From: an uncultured bacterium
GTDB lineage: Bacteria; Bacteroidota; Bacteroidia; Bacteroidales; Muribaculaceae
Assembly (NCBI GenBank): GCA_946184715.1
Contig: CAMHGU010000148.1
Span: forward strand, 1 to 5,747
Reading direction: 5' to 3'
DNA: 5,747 nucleotides
This document shows, one piece after another, positions 1 to 5,739 of this stretch (position 1 is the first letter of the stretch; the number at the start of each line of letters is the position of its first letter). The position numbers and the translations under genes were made by a program. Under the pieces are notes generated by a model. That model made no database searches, had not been told where the DNA came from, and saw only the letters and a list, made by a program, of their open reading frames with translations.

Positions 1-813
1 ACCTTTGGGTACACCATTAAACACCTCACTTCCTAATGTGACCTTCGCCGGGTCGAGATAGGAATTGATTCTCTCTATGCCGATGCAGTCGTAAAATGCA
101 GAGTAGTCGATTTTGGTGACGGAGTTGCCGATGGTAACGCTCGTCAGATCTCTGCAGCCGTAGAATGCACTGTTGCCGATTGTGGTGACGGAGTTGGGGA
201 TGTTGACGCTCGTCAGGCTACTGCAGCCGGAGAAGCAACCTGGAGAAATTGATTTCGTTCCTTCTTTAAGTACGATACTTATGCCAGCCGGCATCACGCC
301 TTTATATGAGTAGGCGACCAATCCCGCATACACAAGTCCGTCGGGTTGATTGTTATTCCACACAGTACCACTGAATGCATCGCTGCCGATTTCGGTGACT
401 GAATCGGGAATGTCAATGCTCGTCAGGCCGCTGCAGTCGTAGAACGCATAGTTGCCGATTGAGGTGACGGAGTTACCGATGGTGACGCTCGTTAGGCCGG
501 TGCAATTGCGAAACGCATAGTTGCCGATTGAGGTGACGGAATTGGGGATGGTGACACTCGTCAAGCCGCTATTGTTTGCAAATGCAGATTCGGCGATTGC
601 GGTGATCGTGTAAGTGTCGCCACCAAAAGTGATCGACTCGGGGATGACAAGTTCGCCGGAAGAGGTGGCACCGTAACTATAAAAGTAGAGTGTAACGGTT
701 GTGCCGTCGCTATTCAAGTTGTAGGCGATGCCATCGGCCATAAAGCTGTAGGCCGAGGCACTTACTGCACACATAATCAGCAGCAAGGCTGCGAAAAGGA
801 ATCGTTTTACCAT
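1..813 (-). CDS. BspA-like leucine-rich-repeat (LRR_5) secreted protein, N-terminal 271 residues, runs off the left edge
   Basis: The minus strand is open from ATG at 813 to the window edge, giving 271 residues with no stop. Residues 1-21 form a signal peptide: MVKR, a hydrophobic core, then A-S-A before Tyr22. Cys15 is preceded by Leu-Ile-Met, a poor lipobox, so lipoprotein sorting is unlikely. Residues 22-75 are a short beta-rich lead-in. Residues 76-149 hold 23-residue LRR_5 units with the core NSVTSIGNYAF..C.GLTSVTI. Residues 150-190 are the divergent insert often seen in such proteins (WNNNQPDGLVYAG, then YSYKG). Repeats resume at 191-246. The last visible residues (SYLDPAKVTLGSEVFNGVPKG) resemble the closing part of LRR_5 arrays, so the missing C-terminus may be short, or may carry a secretion or adhesion domain. 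BspA-like proteins are known as surface or secreted binding proteins; the ligand here cannot be told. No Shine-Dalgarno precedes the start, as is usual in Bacteroidota. Confidence 0.9.
   Translation of the reverse strand, partial: MVKRFLFAALLLIMCAVSASAYSFMADGIAYNLNSDGTTVTLYFYSYGATSSGELVIPESITFGGDTYTITAIAESAFANNSGLTSVTIPNSVTSIGNYAFRNCTGLTSVTIGNSVTSIGNYAFYDCSGLTSIDIPDSVTEIGSDAFSGTVWNNNQPDGLVYAGLVAYSYKGVMPAGISIVLKEGTKSISPGCFSGCSSLTSVNIPNSVTTIGNSAFYGCRDLTSVTIGNSVTKIDYSAFYDCIGIERINSYLDPAKVTLGSEVFNGVPKG
382..588 (-). repeat. 69-base tandem repeat units encoding LRR_5 repeats
   Basis: Three consecutive units begin at 382, 451 and 520 with a 69-base period, and a degenerate fourth follows in phase at 589. 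More in-phase units lie at 103, 172 and 241. The stretches 445-471 and 514-540 are identical over 27 bases, so the two units are recent copies or have been homogenised by recombination. Each unit encodes one 23-residue LRR_5 repeat (NSVTSIG, then AF, C and GLTSV). This is coding repeat structure, not a CRISPR array: there are no spacers and the reading frame is kept throughout. Confidence 0.85.
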
Positions 814-907
814 AATAATATTGTATTTGAATTAATGTAAAGAAAGTAGCGCTCTGCGTTTCACGTTAATCCGTTTAAGTGATCAACTAAACGCTTTCGT
901 AAAGTTC

Positions 908-935
908 AAAAAATAAGCGCCGGTCGCCACCGACA
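908..935 (-). promoter_or_regulatory. Possible hairpin plus U-tract at the start of the LRR-gene leader
   Basis: Read on the minus strand, 935-929 can pair with 924-918 around a GGCG loop. The stem is seven pairs, two of them G-U, with the perfect core CGGT/ACCG. A run of T with one A follows (916-908). This looks like an intrinsic terminator or attenuator, but it lies right at the expected transcription start, so the transcript would begin with the hairpin. It could instead stabilise the 5' end or be chance. No upstream minus-strand gene is visible for it to terminate. Confidence 0.25.
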
Positions 936-938
936 TTG

Positions 939-970
939 CAAATATAAGCCGAAATCCCGACATCCGCAAG
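939..970 (-). promoter_or_regulatory. Bacteroidales-type promoter for the LRR gene
   Basis: On the minus strand, TATATTTG at 946-939 matches the Bacteroides -7 element TAnnTTTG exactly. CTTG at 970-967 supplies the -33 element with a 20-base spacer (966-947), which is the known spacing range. Transcription would start near 935-932, giving a leader of about 120 bases before the ATG at 813. The match to both elements and their spacing is seen in the sequence; activity is inferred. Confidence 0.6.
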
Positions 971-1061
971 AAAGCCGTCACAATAAATTGGTGCGGTGTC
1001 GGTTCGTAGGAATACGAGTTCTACTCGCTTCGCTTGCAGAAAGGTACCGCATTTGGCACCC

Positions 1062-1130
1062 CAATATCGTCGGTGATAGGGCGGCGCTGTCGCGCCGGAA
1101 ATCTCACAAATCTAAACAAATCATACAAAT
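1062..1130. repeat. Intergenic direct repeat, copy 1, with a palindromic core
   Basis: This stretch aligns without gaps to the copy at 1212-1280, exactly 150 bases downstream. The inner 50 bases (1081-1130 against 1231-1280) differ at only 3 positions, while 1061-1080 is more diverged. The core at 1082-1097 is a perfect 6-base-pair hairpin, CGGCGC with loop TGTC and GCGCCG, followed by an A-rich tail of repeated ACAAAT words. The short open frames across it on both strands look like by-products of the repeat, so I treat it as non-coding. Confidence 0.7.
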
Positions 1131-1195
1131 TATATTTTAATCTCACATCGGGAAGTAGCGAGTGTGTAATTATGAACATAATTTTGAATAATTTC

Positions 1196-1208
1196 CACGC
1201 GAAGCGTG
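1196..1208. repeat. Mini-palindrome between the two repeat copies
   Basis: CACGC at 1196-1200 pairs perfectly with GCGTG at 1204-1208 around a GAA loop. It is one of several short palindromes centred on GAAGC/GCTTC in this intergenic region. Its role is unknown. Confidence 0.5.
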
Positions 1209-1211
1209 CCC

Positions 1212-1280
1212 AAATATCGCGTGTGGGTAGGCGGCGCTGACGCGCCGTAAATCTCACAAATCTTAACAAATCATACAAAT
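1212..1280. repeat. Intergenic direct repeat, copy 2, with a palindromic core
   Basis: This is the second copy of the element at 1062-1130. Its hairpin core at 1232-1247 keeps the same stem, CGGCGC/GCGCCG, while the loop is TGAC instead of TGTC. The A-rich tail is nearly identical. Conservation of both stem arms while the outer 20 bases have drifted suggests that the palindrome and its tail form the unit that is maintained or copied. Confidence 0.7.
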
Positions 1281-1320
1281 CTCTCTTGTGGCGGCTTCGC
1301 CTTGGCTTTTGTAAGATTTG
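1257..1320. repeat. Inverted repeat enclosing a GC-rich mini-hairpin
   Basis: CAAATCTTA at 1257-1265 is the perfect reverse complement of TAAGATTTG at 1312-1320, with 46 bases between. Inside, GGCG at 1290-1293 pairs with CGCC at 1298-1301 around GCTT. The left arm lies in the tail of repeat copy 2, so the right arm may mark an inverted fragment of the same repeat family. No run of T follows on the plus strand, so a terminator role is not supported. Confidence 0.4.
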
Positions 1321-1331
1321 GCTTGAGGCCG

Positions 1332-1344
1332 ATTGCTTCGCAAT
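1332..1344. repeat. Mini-palindrome ATTGC/GCAAT
   Basis: ATTGC at 1332-1336 pairs with GCAAT at 1340-1344 around a TTC loop, with a possible outer G-U pair. It has the same GCTTCGC centre as other short palindromes in this window. Confidence 0.45.
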
Positions 1345-1404
1345 TCTGCCCGTAGGACACTACATCGATCCGCAAATATCGTGGGAGAGGGGTCTTGTTT
1401 CTAA

Positions 1405-1434
1405 TTGATTTAGCGTGGAGGTTGTATAATTTAA
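1405..1434 (+). promoter_or_regulatory. Weak candidate promoter for the receptor-GNAT-hemW unit
   Basis: TTG at 1405-1407 is followed after 19 bases by TAATTTAA at 1427-1434. This is a partial fit to the Bacteroides -33 and -7 (TAnnTTTG) elements and lacks the final G. It lies about 50 bases before the receptor start, a plausible distance, and is the best candidate I found between the repeat cluster and the gene. It is a weak match. Confidence 0.3.
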
Positions 1435-1484
1435 TCCTCATTTTTGCGTTATATAATAGCGTAAATGCGTAATAACGATATGAA

Positions 1485-3899
1485 ATGAGGCTTACACGAA
1501 ATATATTATGGCTTACCCTCCTGCTTATCAGCGCGCTCTCCGGCGTGGCGCAGGTGAAAATATCGGGTAAAATCACCGATGCCGAGAATCAGCCGATCGA
1601 GTTTGCCACGGTGCGCGTGGCCAACACAGCCATCGGCACCACGTCCGACCTCAAAGGCAACTACTCGATCAGCGTGCCTCGGCGCGACACCGTCGAGGTC
1701 ATCTTCTCCTGCATCGGCTTCAAGGAGCAATCGCAGAAGCTGATAAAGCCCAAGGGGCAGATGGAGCTTAACGTGCGCCTGTTCAAGACCGCCAAGCAGC
1801 TCGATGAGCTTCAGGTAATCGAGATCAAGAAGCAGACCACTGCGATGCAAACCATTGACGCCGAAGCGTTTAAGCTCGCGCCCGACGCCAGCGGCGGCAA
1901 TATCGAATCGATGATCAGCACCTTTGCGGGCGTGAGCAGCAAGAACGAGATGAGCTCGCAATATATGGTGCGCGGCGGCAGCTACGATGAGAACTCCGTG
2001 TATATCAACGGCATCGAGGTGTATCGCCCGCAGCTCGTGACCTCGGGTCAGCAGGAGGGCCTGAGTATCATCAACGCCGATATGGTGGGCAAGGTGTCGT
2101 TCTCCACGGGCGGCTTCACGCCCGAATACGACGACAAGATGTCGTCGGTGCTCGACATCACCTACCGCGAGCCCGAGAAATTTGAGGGCGCGGTGGCTGC
2201 GAGCCTTATGGGCGCCAACGCCACGATAGGCGCCAGCAGCTCGAAGTTCTCGCAGCTCTACGGCGTGCGCTACAAGCGCAACTCCACCATCCTCGGCTCG
2301 CTGCAGTCGAAGGGCGAATACGACCCCCAATTCTTTGATTTCCAGACCAATCTCATCTTCCGGCCCTCGGCCAAGTTCACGGCGTCGCTGCTCGGCAACA
2401 TCGCCCTGAACGACTACCGGTTCAAGCCCACCACACGGCAGACGAGCTTCGGCACCCAGTCCGACGCCAAGAGCTTCACCGTGTATTTCGACGGACAGGA
2501 GAAGGATAAGTTCCAGACGTTCTTCGGGGCGCTGTCGCTGAGTTACAAGCCGGCGAAGCAGCACGAGATTTCGCTCATCAGCAGCGCGTACCGCACCAAT
2601 GAGCTTGTGACCTACGACATCTCGGGCGAATACTGGCTCGACGAGGCCGGCGCCGGCTCGGGCGAAGGCACCGTGGGCGGCGAGCTGGGCGTGGGCAAAT
2701 ACCTGCAGCACGCTCGCAACCGCCTGAAGATGTCGGTGGTGAACTTCGAGCTTAAGGGCTCGCACGATATCAGGAACAACCGCATAGGCTACGGCTTCTC
2801 GTTCAAGCACGAGAGCATCTACGACCGCCAGCGCGAGTGGGAGCTGCGCGACTCGGCCGGCTACACCGTGCCGGTGAGCGCGCTCGGCCCCAAGATGATC
2901 TACAACCTGTCGTCCAATCACGACCTCAGCTCCAACCGCCTGTCGTTCTACGCGCAGGACAGCTACCGGCTGGCCTCGGGAATGGGCCTGTGGGTCATCA
3001 ACGGCGGCGTGCGCCTCTCCTATTGGAACTTCAATAAGGAGTTTCTCGTGAGCCCGCGCTTCAGCATCGGCCTGGTGCCGAAATTCAATGAGTCGCTCTC
3101 GTTCCGCCTCTCAGGCGGCCTGTACTATCAGGCGCCGTTCTACAAAGAGTACCGAATGGAGGAGACCGACCCCGACGGCAACATCAACATCGTGCTCAAC
3201 CGCGACATCAAGTCGGAGCGCTCCATCCAGGTCATCCTCGGGTGCGACTACACCTTCCGCGCTATGGACCGCCCGTTCAAGTTCACCGCCGAGGCCTACT
3301 ACAAGAACCTCGCCAACCTCATCCCTTACGAAATCGACAACCTGAAGATGGTGTATAGCGGCCGCAACGAGTCAAACGGCTTCATCGCCGGCGTCGATTT
3401 CAAGCTCTTCGGGCAGTTTGTGAAAGGCAGCGACTCGTGGATTAGCCTGTCGCTGATGAAGACCCAAGAGAACCTTCACGGCGTGAAGGTGCCTCGCCCC
3501 ACCGACCAGCGCTACGGCATCAGCATCTTCTTCAGCGACTACTTCCCGAAGTTTCCCAAGCTGAAATTCTCACTCAAGGGCATCATCTCCGACGGGTTGC
3601 CGACGAGCGCCCCGCGCAAGACCCGCGCCGACGGCTTCTTCCGCACCCCGGCCTATAAGCGCCTCGACATAGGGCTGGCTTATCAGCTCGTGGGCGACGA
3701 AGCCGAGGGCAAGCGCCCCGAGAGCGGTTTCTGGCGCCACTTCAAGAGCATCTGGATAGGCCTTGACGTGTTCAACCTGCTGGGTATCAGCAACGTAAGC
3801 AGCTACTACTGGGTGACCGACGTCAACAACCTTCAATACGCCGTGCCCAACTACCTCACCGGCCGCCAATTCAACGTAAGGCTAAGCGTAAACTTCTGA
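1485..3899 (+). CDS. TonB-dependent outer-membrane receptor with N-terminal carboxypeptidase-regulatory-like domain
   Basis: This 804-residue protein should sit in the outer membrane and import a substrate using TonB-ExbBD energy. Residues 1-22 are a signal peptide (MRLTRN, a hydrophobic stretch, cleavage near VAQ). Residues about 24-100 are a CarboxypepD_reg-like beta domain (VKISGKITDAENQPIEFATV). A linker near 105-118 is where the TonB box would lie. Residues about 119-230 are the plug, with MVRGGSYDENSVYINGIEVY at 161-180 and the plug-end segment FSTGGFTPEYDDKMSSVLDI at 206-225. The rest is a beta-barrel of about 575 residues ending in an aromatic residue (FNVRLSVNF), as outer-membrane barrels do. 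It is shorter than SusC-type receptors, and no SusD partner is present, so a polysaccharide system is unlikely. The substrate is unknown. The start at 1485 places the signal peptide at the N-terminus; an ATG at 1480 hits a stop after two codons. It leads a three-gene unit. Confidence 0.93.
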   Translation: MRLTRNILWLTLLLISALSGVAQVKISGKITDAENQPIEFATVRVANTAIGTTSDLKGNYSISVPRRDTVEVIFSCIGFKEQSQKLIKPKGQMELNVRLFKTAKQLDELQVIEIKKQTTAMQTIDAEAFKLAPDASGGNIESMISTFAGVSSKNEMSSQYMVRGGSYDENSVYINGIEVYRPQLVTSGQQEGLSIINADMVGKVSFSTGGFTPEYDDKMSSVLDITYREPEKFEGAVAASLMGANATIGASSSKFSQLYGVRYKRNSTILGSLQSKGEYDPQFFDFQTNLIFRPSAKFTASLLGNIALNDYRFKPTTRQTSFGTQSDAKSFTVYFDGQEKDKFQTFFGALSLSYKPAKQHEISLISSAYRTNELVTYDISGEYWLDEAGAGSGEGTVGGELGVGKYLQHARNRLKMSVVNFELKGSHDIRNNRIGYGFSFKHESIYDRQREWELRDSAGYTVPVSALGPKMIYNLSSNHDLSSNRLSFYAQDSYRLASGMGLWVINGGVRLSYWNFNKEFLVSPRFSIGLVPKFNESLSFRLSGGLYYQAPFYKEYRMEETDPDGNINIVLNRDIKSERSIQVILGCDYTFRAMDRPFKFTAEAYYKNLANLIPYEIDNLKMVYSGRNESNGFIAGVDFKLFGQFVKGSDSWISLSLMKTQENLHGVKVPRPTDQRYGISIFFSDYFPKFPKLKFSLKGIISDGLPTSAPRKTRADGFFRTPAYKRLDIGLAYQLVGDEAEGKRPESGFWRHFKSIWIGLDVFNLLGISNVSSYYWVTDVNNLQYAVPNYLTGRQFNVRLSVNF

Positions 3900-3901
3900 T
3901 T

Positions 3902-4366
3902 ATGACGATACGACAGGCCACCGAGGCCGACATCGACGATATTCTGCGCCTTCTGCGCCAGATTTATCGGCTGCACGCCGCTCTGCGCCCCGACCTCTTC
4001 GCCGGGCAGCGCCGTCTTACCAAGTACAACGCCGAGGAGCTGACAGCGCTGATAGCCGATAGCGAGCACCGGCCGCTATTGGTCGCGTGCTCTGCCGACG
4101 GCGAGCTGCTCGCCTACGCTATGTGCGCTATCGAGCGCAACCCCGATGGCCTCGCCACCCTCTACCTCGACGACCTCTGCGTAGATGAGCGACATCGCGG
4201 CGCGCACATCGGGCGGGAGCTTTTCGGTCACGTGACGGAGCTTGCCCGGCAGCGCGGCTGCTACAACCTTACGCTCCACGTGTGGCACGGCAACGCCGCG
4301 GCCGCGGCGTTCTACGAGGCGATGGGCCTCACCGAGCAGTACCGCTGCCTCGAATTACGGCTGTAA
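3902..4366 (+). CDS. GNAT-family N-acetyltransferase
   Basis: This 154-residue protein is a complete single-domain GNAT fold, predicted to move an acetyl group from acetyl-CoA to an unidentified amine in the cytoplasm. It opens with MTIRQATEADIDDILRLL, the usual beta1-alpha1 start. Strand beta4 (LATLYLDDLCVDERHRG) leads into the acetyl-CoA pyrophosphate loop at 99-105 (RGAHIGR). Motif B follows as NLTLHVWHGNAAAAAFYEAM, with the familiar FYEAMGL segment at 137-143. The loop departs from the textbook R-x-x-G-x-G: His102 replaces the first glycine of the pair, while Gly104 is kept. I recall relatives with a similar RGKHIG loop, so this may mark a subfamily rather than a defect. The gene starts 2 bases after the receptor stop and ends 21 bases before hemW, which suggests co-transcription and perhaps translational coupling. 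Its substrate cannot be told from the sequence. Confidence 0.88.
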   Translation: MTIRQATEADIDDILRLLRQIYRLHAALRPDLFAGQRRLTKYNAEELTALIADSEHRPLLVACSADGELLAYAMCAIERNPDGLATLYLDDLCVDERHRGAHIGRELFGHVTELARQRGCYNLTLHVWHGNAAAAAFYEAMGLTEQYRCLELRL

Positions 4367-4387
4367 CCGCCCCACCCTTCTCACGCT

Positions 4388-5503
4388 ATGGCCGGCATCT
4401 ATGTACATATCCCTTTCTGCCAGTCGAAGTGCATCTATTGCGACTTCTACTCCGTGGCGGCCCGGAAGCACCGCGCGGGCTATGTGGATGCCGTGCTGCG
4501 GGAGTTCGCGCTGCGCCGCGCGGAGCTTGGCGGACAGACGGTTAACACCATCTACATAGGCGGCGGCACCCCCTCGGTGCTGCCCGTGGAGGAGCTGGCG
4601 GGGCTGCTGCGAGCGCTGATTGCCGACAGCCGCCCCGAGGAGGTGACCGTGGAGGTCAACCCCGACGACGTCACGCCCGCCCACGCCGCCGCGCTACGCC
4701 GCGCGGGGGCCGACCGCGTGAGTATGGGCGTCCAAAGCTTCGACGACGCTATGCTGCGCCTGCTGCGCCGTCGCCACAGCGCCGAGGAGGCTAAGCGCGC
4801 CTACCACTGCCTGCGCGATGCCGGCTTCGCGCGCCTCAGCCTCGACCTCATCTTCGCCCTTCCCGGCCAGACGCTGAGCGGCCTGCGCGCCGACCTCGAG
4901 CAGCTGCTCACGCTGCGCCCCGAGCACGTGTCGTGCTACGGCCTGATGTGGGAAGAGGGCACCCTGCTCCACCGAATGCTACAAGAGGGAACGCTGCACG
5001 AGGCCGACGACGAGCTGTACATCGCGATGTACAGCCTGGTGTGCGACGCCCTCGCCGCGGCCGGCTACGAGCACTACGAGGTGTCCAATTTCGCCCTGCC
5101 CGGTCATCGCGCGCTCCACAACTCCAACTACTGGAACGGCACCCCCTATCTCGGCTTGGGCGCCGGCGCCCACTCCTACGATGGTATCACCCGCCGCCGT
5201 AACCCCGCCGACCTCGAGCGGTATATGGCCGCCATCAGCGCCGGCGCCACAGCTTTCGAGGCCGAGAGCGAGAGCGACGACGAGCGCTACGACGGCTACG
5301 TGATGACCCGGCTGCGCACCGCCGACGGCATCGACCTCGAGCACCTTGCCGCCCGCTTCGGCACGGCGCGCCGAGTGGAGTTTGAGCGCAAAGCCGCCGC
5401 ATTCATCGCCGCCGGCACCATAACCTGCCACGGCGTGCGCCGCCGCATCACCGAGCAAGGCTGGCTCACGAGCGACGCCATCATCACCGACCTGATGGCG
5501 TAG
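4388..5503 (+). CDS. hemW: Radical SAM family haem chaperone HemW
   Basis: The 371-residue protein matches HemW in length and motifs. HemW proteins bind haem and an iron-sulfur cluster and deliver haem to respiratory proteins; they were long annotated as oxygen-independent coproporphyrinogen oxidases. The cluster motif CxxxCxxC is C11, C15 and C18 (CQSKCIYCDF). Phe20 stands where true HemN has a fourth cysteine, which favours HemW. Other family motifs are IYIGGGTPS at 55-63, NPDD at 91-94, VSMGVQSF at 111-118, DLIFALPGQT at 153-162, HYEVSNFA at 229-236, HNSNYW at 244-249 and GLGAGAHS at 256-263. The C-terminal domain ends naturally in GWLTSDAIITDLMA, so the gene is intact despite the LRR remnant next to it. 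The start at 4388 leaves the usual short lead (MAGIYVHIPFC); no Shine-Dalgarno is visible. It is the last gene of the unit and is visibly G+C-rich. Confidence 0.93.
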   Translation: MAGIYVHIPFCQSKCIYCDFYSVAARKHRAGYVDAVLREFALRRAELGGQTVNTIYIGGGTPSVLPVEELAGLLRALIADSRPEEVTVEVNPDDVTPAHAAALRRAGADRVSMGVQSFDDAMLRLLRRRHSAEEAKRAYHCLRDAGFARLSLDLIFALPGQTLSGLRADLEQLLTLRPEHVSCYGLMWEEGTLLHRMLQEGTLHEADDELYIAMYSLVCDALAAAGYEHYEVSNFALPGHRALHNSNYWNGTPYLGLGAGAHSYDGITRRRNPADLERYMAAISAGATAFEAESESDDERYDGYVMTRLRTADGIDLEHLAARFGTARRVEFERKAAAFIAAGTITCHGVRRRITEQGWLTSDAIITDLMA

Positions 5504-5548
5504 CACCTCCGCTTCGCAGAGCAAAAAGCCGATTCGCCTATGGAGGTG
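5504..5548. other. Inverted repeat just after the hemW stop codon
   Basis: CACCTCC at 5504-5510 is the perfect reverse complement of GGAGGTG at 5542-5548, with 31 bases between. Inside, CTCCGC at 5507-5512 and GCAGAG at 5516-5521 form an alternative stem with one mismatch around a TTC loop. It begins directly after the hemW stop and could lie at the transcript end, but no T-run follows, so it is not a standard intrinsic terminator. The right arm is also part of the LRR codons Val-Thr-Ser, so the match may be coincidental. Confidence 0.3.
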
Positions 5549-5739
5549 ACCGAGTTAGGGATGGCGATGCTCGTAAGGCCGGAGCGCCAGAAGGCGCTCT
5601 CGCCTATCGTCGTCACGGAGCCGGGGATAGTGAGGCTCTTAATAGCATTTAGGTTGTTGATATTGTCGGTATAGTCGTTACTATCGCTATTGTCGTTATT
5701 AACGTCGTTGACGCTTTGATTTAGAAATATATAACACAT
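5504..5739 (-). pseudogene. Truncated BspA-like LRR_5 gene fragment
   Basis: From ATG at 5739 the minus strand encodes MCYIFLNQS, an Asn/Asp-rich stretch (residues 7-31), then two LRR_5 units: IKSLTIPGSVTTIGESAF at 33-50 and GLTSIAIPNSVTSIGESAF at 54-72. The match ends near 5521. After that the frame enters the antisense of hemW and runs on to a stop at 5296-5298 with arginine- and alanine-rich shadow sequence. The 22-residue spacing between units is one residue shorter than in the LRR gene at the left edge. There is no signal peptide, and a TGA lies in frame two codons before the ATG (5745-5743), so the frame cannot extend upstream. I read this as a remnant that lost its 3' end and probably its 5' end. 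A small expressed protein ending inside hemW antisense is possible but less likely. The LRR homology is clear; pseudogene status is inference. Confidence 0.6.

Noticed and set aside
103..657. Regular repeats that might suggest a CRISPR array
   Set aside because: The 69-base units are continuous, in frame, without unique spacers, and translate into LRR_5 repeats.
1034..1240. A 68-codon plus-strand frame in the repeat cluster
   Set aside because: It crosses the same palindromic repeats on the other strand, has no recognisable domain and ends inside a hairpin core.
1021..1278. An 85-codon minus-strand frame with an internal protein repeat (YDL.RFVRF.ARQRR twice)
   Set aside because: The protein repeat is just the 150-base-spaced DNA repeat read through. 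There is no start context, signal or domain, and the stem-loop cores explain the sequence better than coding does.
814..1484. tRNA, riboswitch or transposase remnant in the long intergenic region
   Set aside because: I found no cloverleaf, no riboswitch core I recognise, and no open frame resembling a transposase. Only promoter elements and short repeats could be supported.
1271..1576. A 101-codon minus-strand frame spanning the receptor start
   Set aside because: It overlaps the receptor's signal-peptide region antisense and crosses palindromes. No family features are seen.
1506..2921. A 471-codon open frame on the minus strand, antisense to the receptor gene
   Set aside because: It lies wholly within the clearly real receptor gene. 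Its translation is rich in Ala, Leu, Val, Arg and His with no recognisable domain, as expected from the antisense of G+C-rich codons.
4979..5524. A 181-codon minus-strand frame over the hemW 3' half
   Set aside because: It is antisense to a well-supported hemW, with Gly/Ala/Val-rich composition and no domain.
5504..5548. Intrinsic terminator for the hemW transcript
   Set aside because: The 7-base arms are separated by 31 bases, and neither they nor the inner imperfect stem is followed by a T-run on the plus strand, so I kept it only as an inverted repeat.
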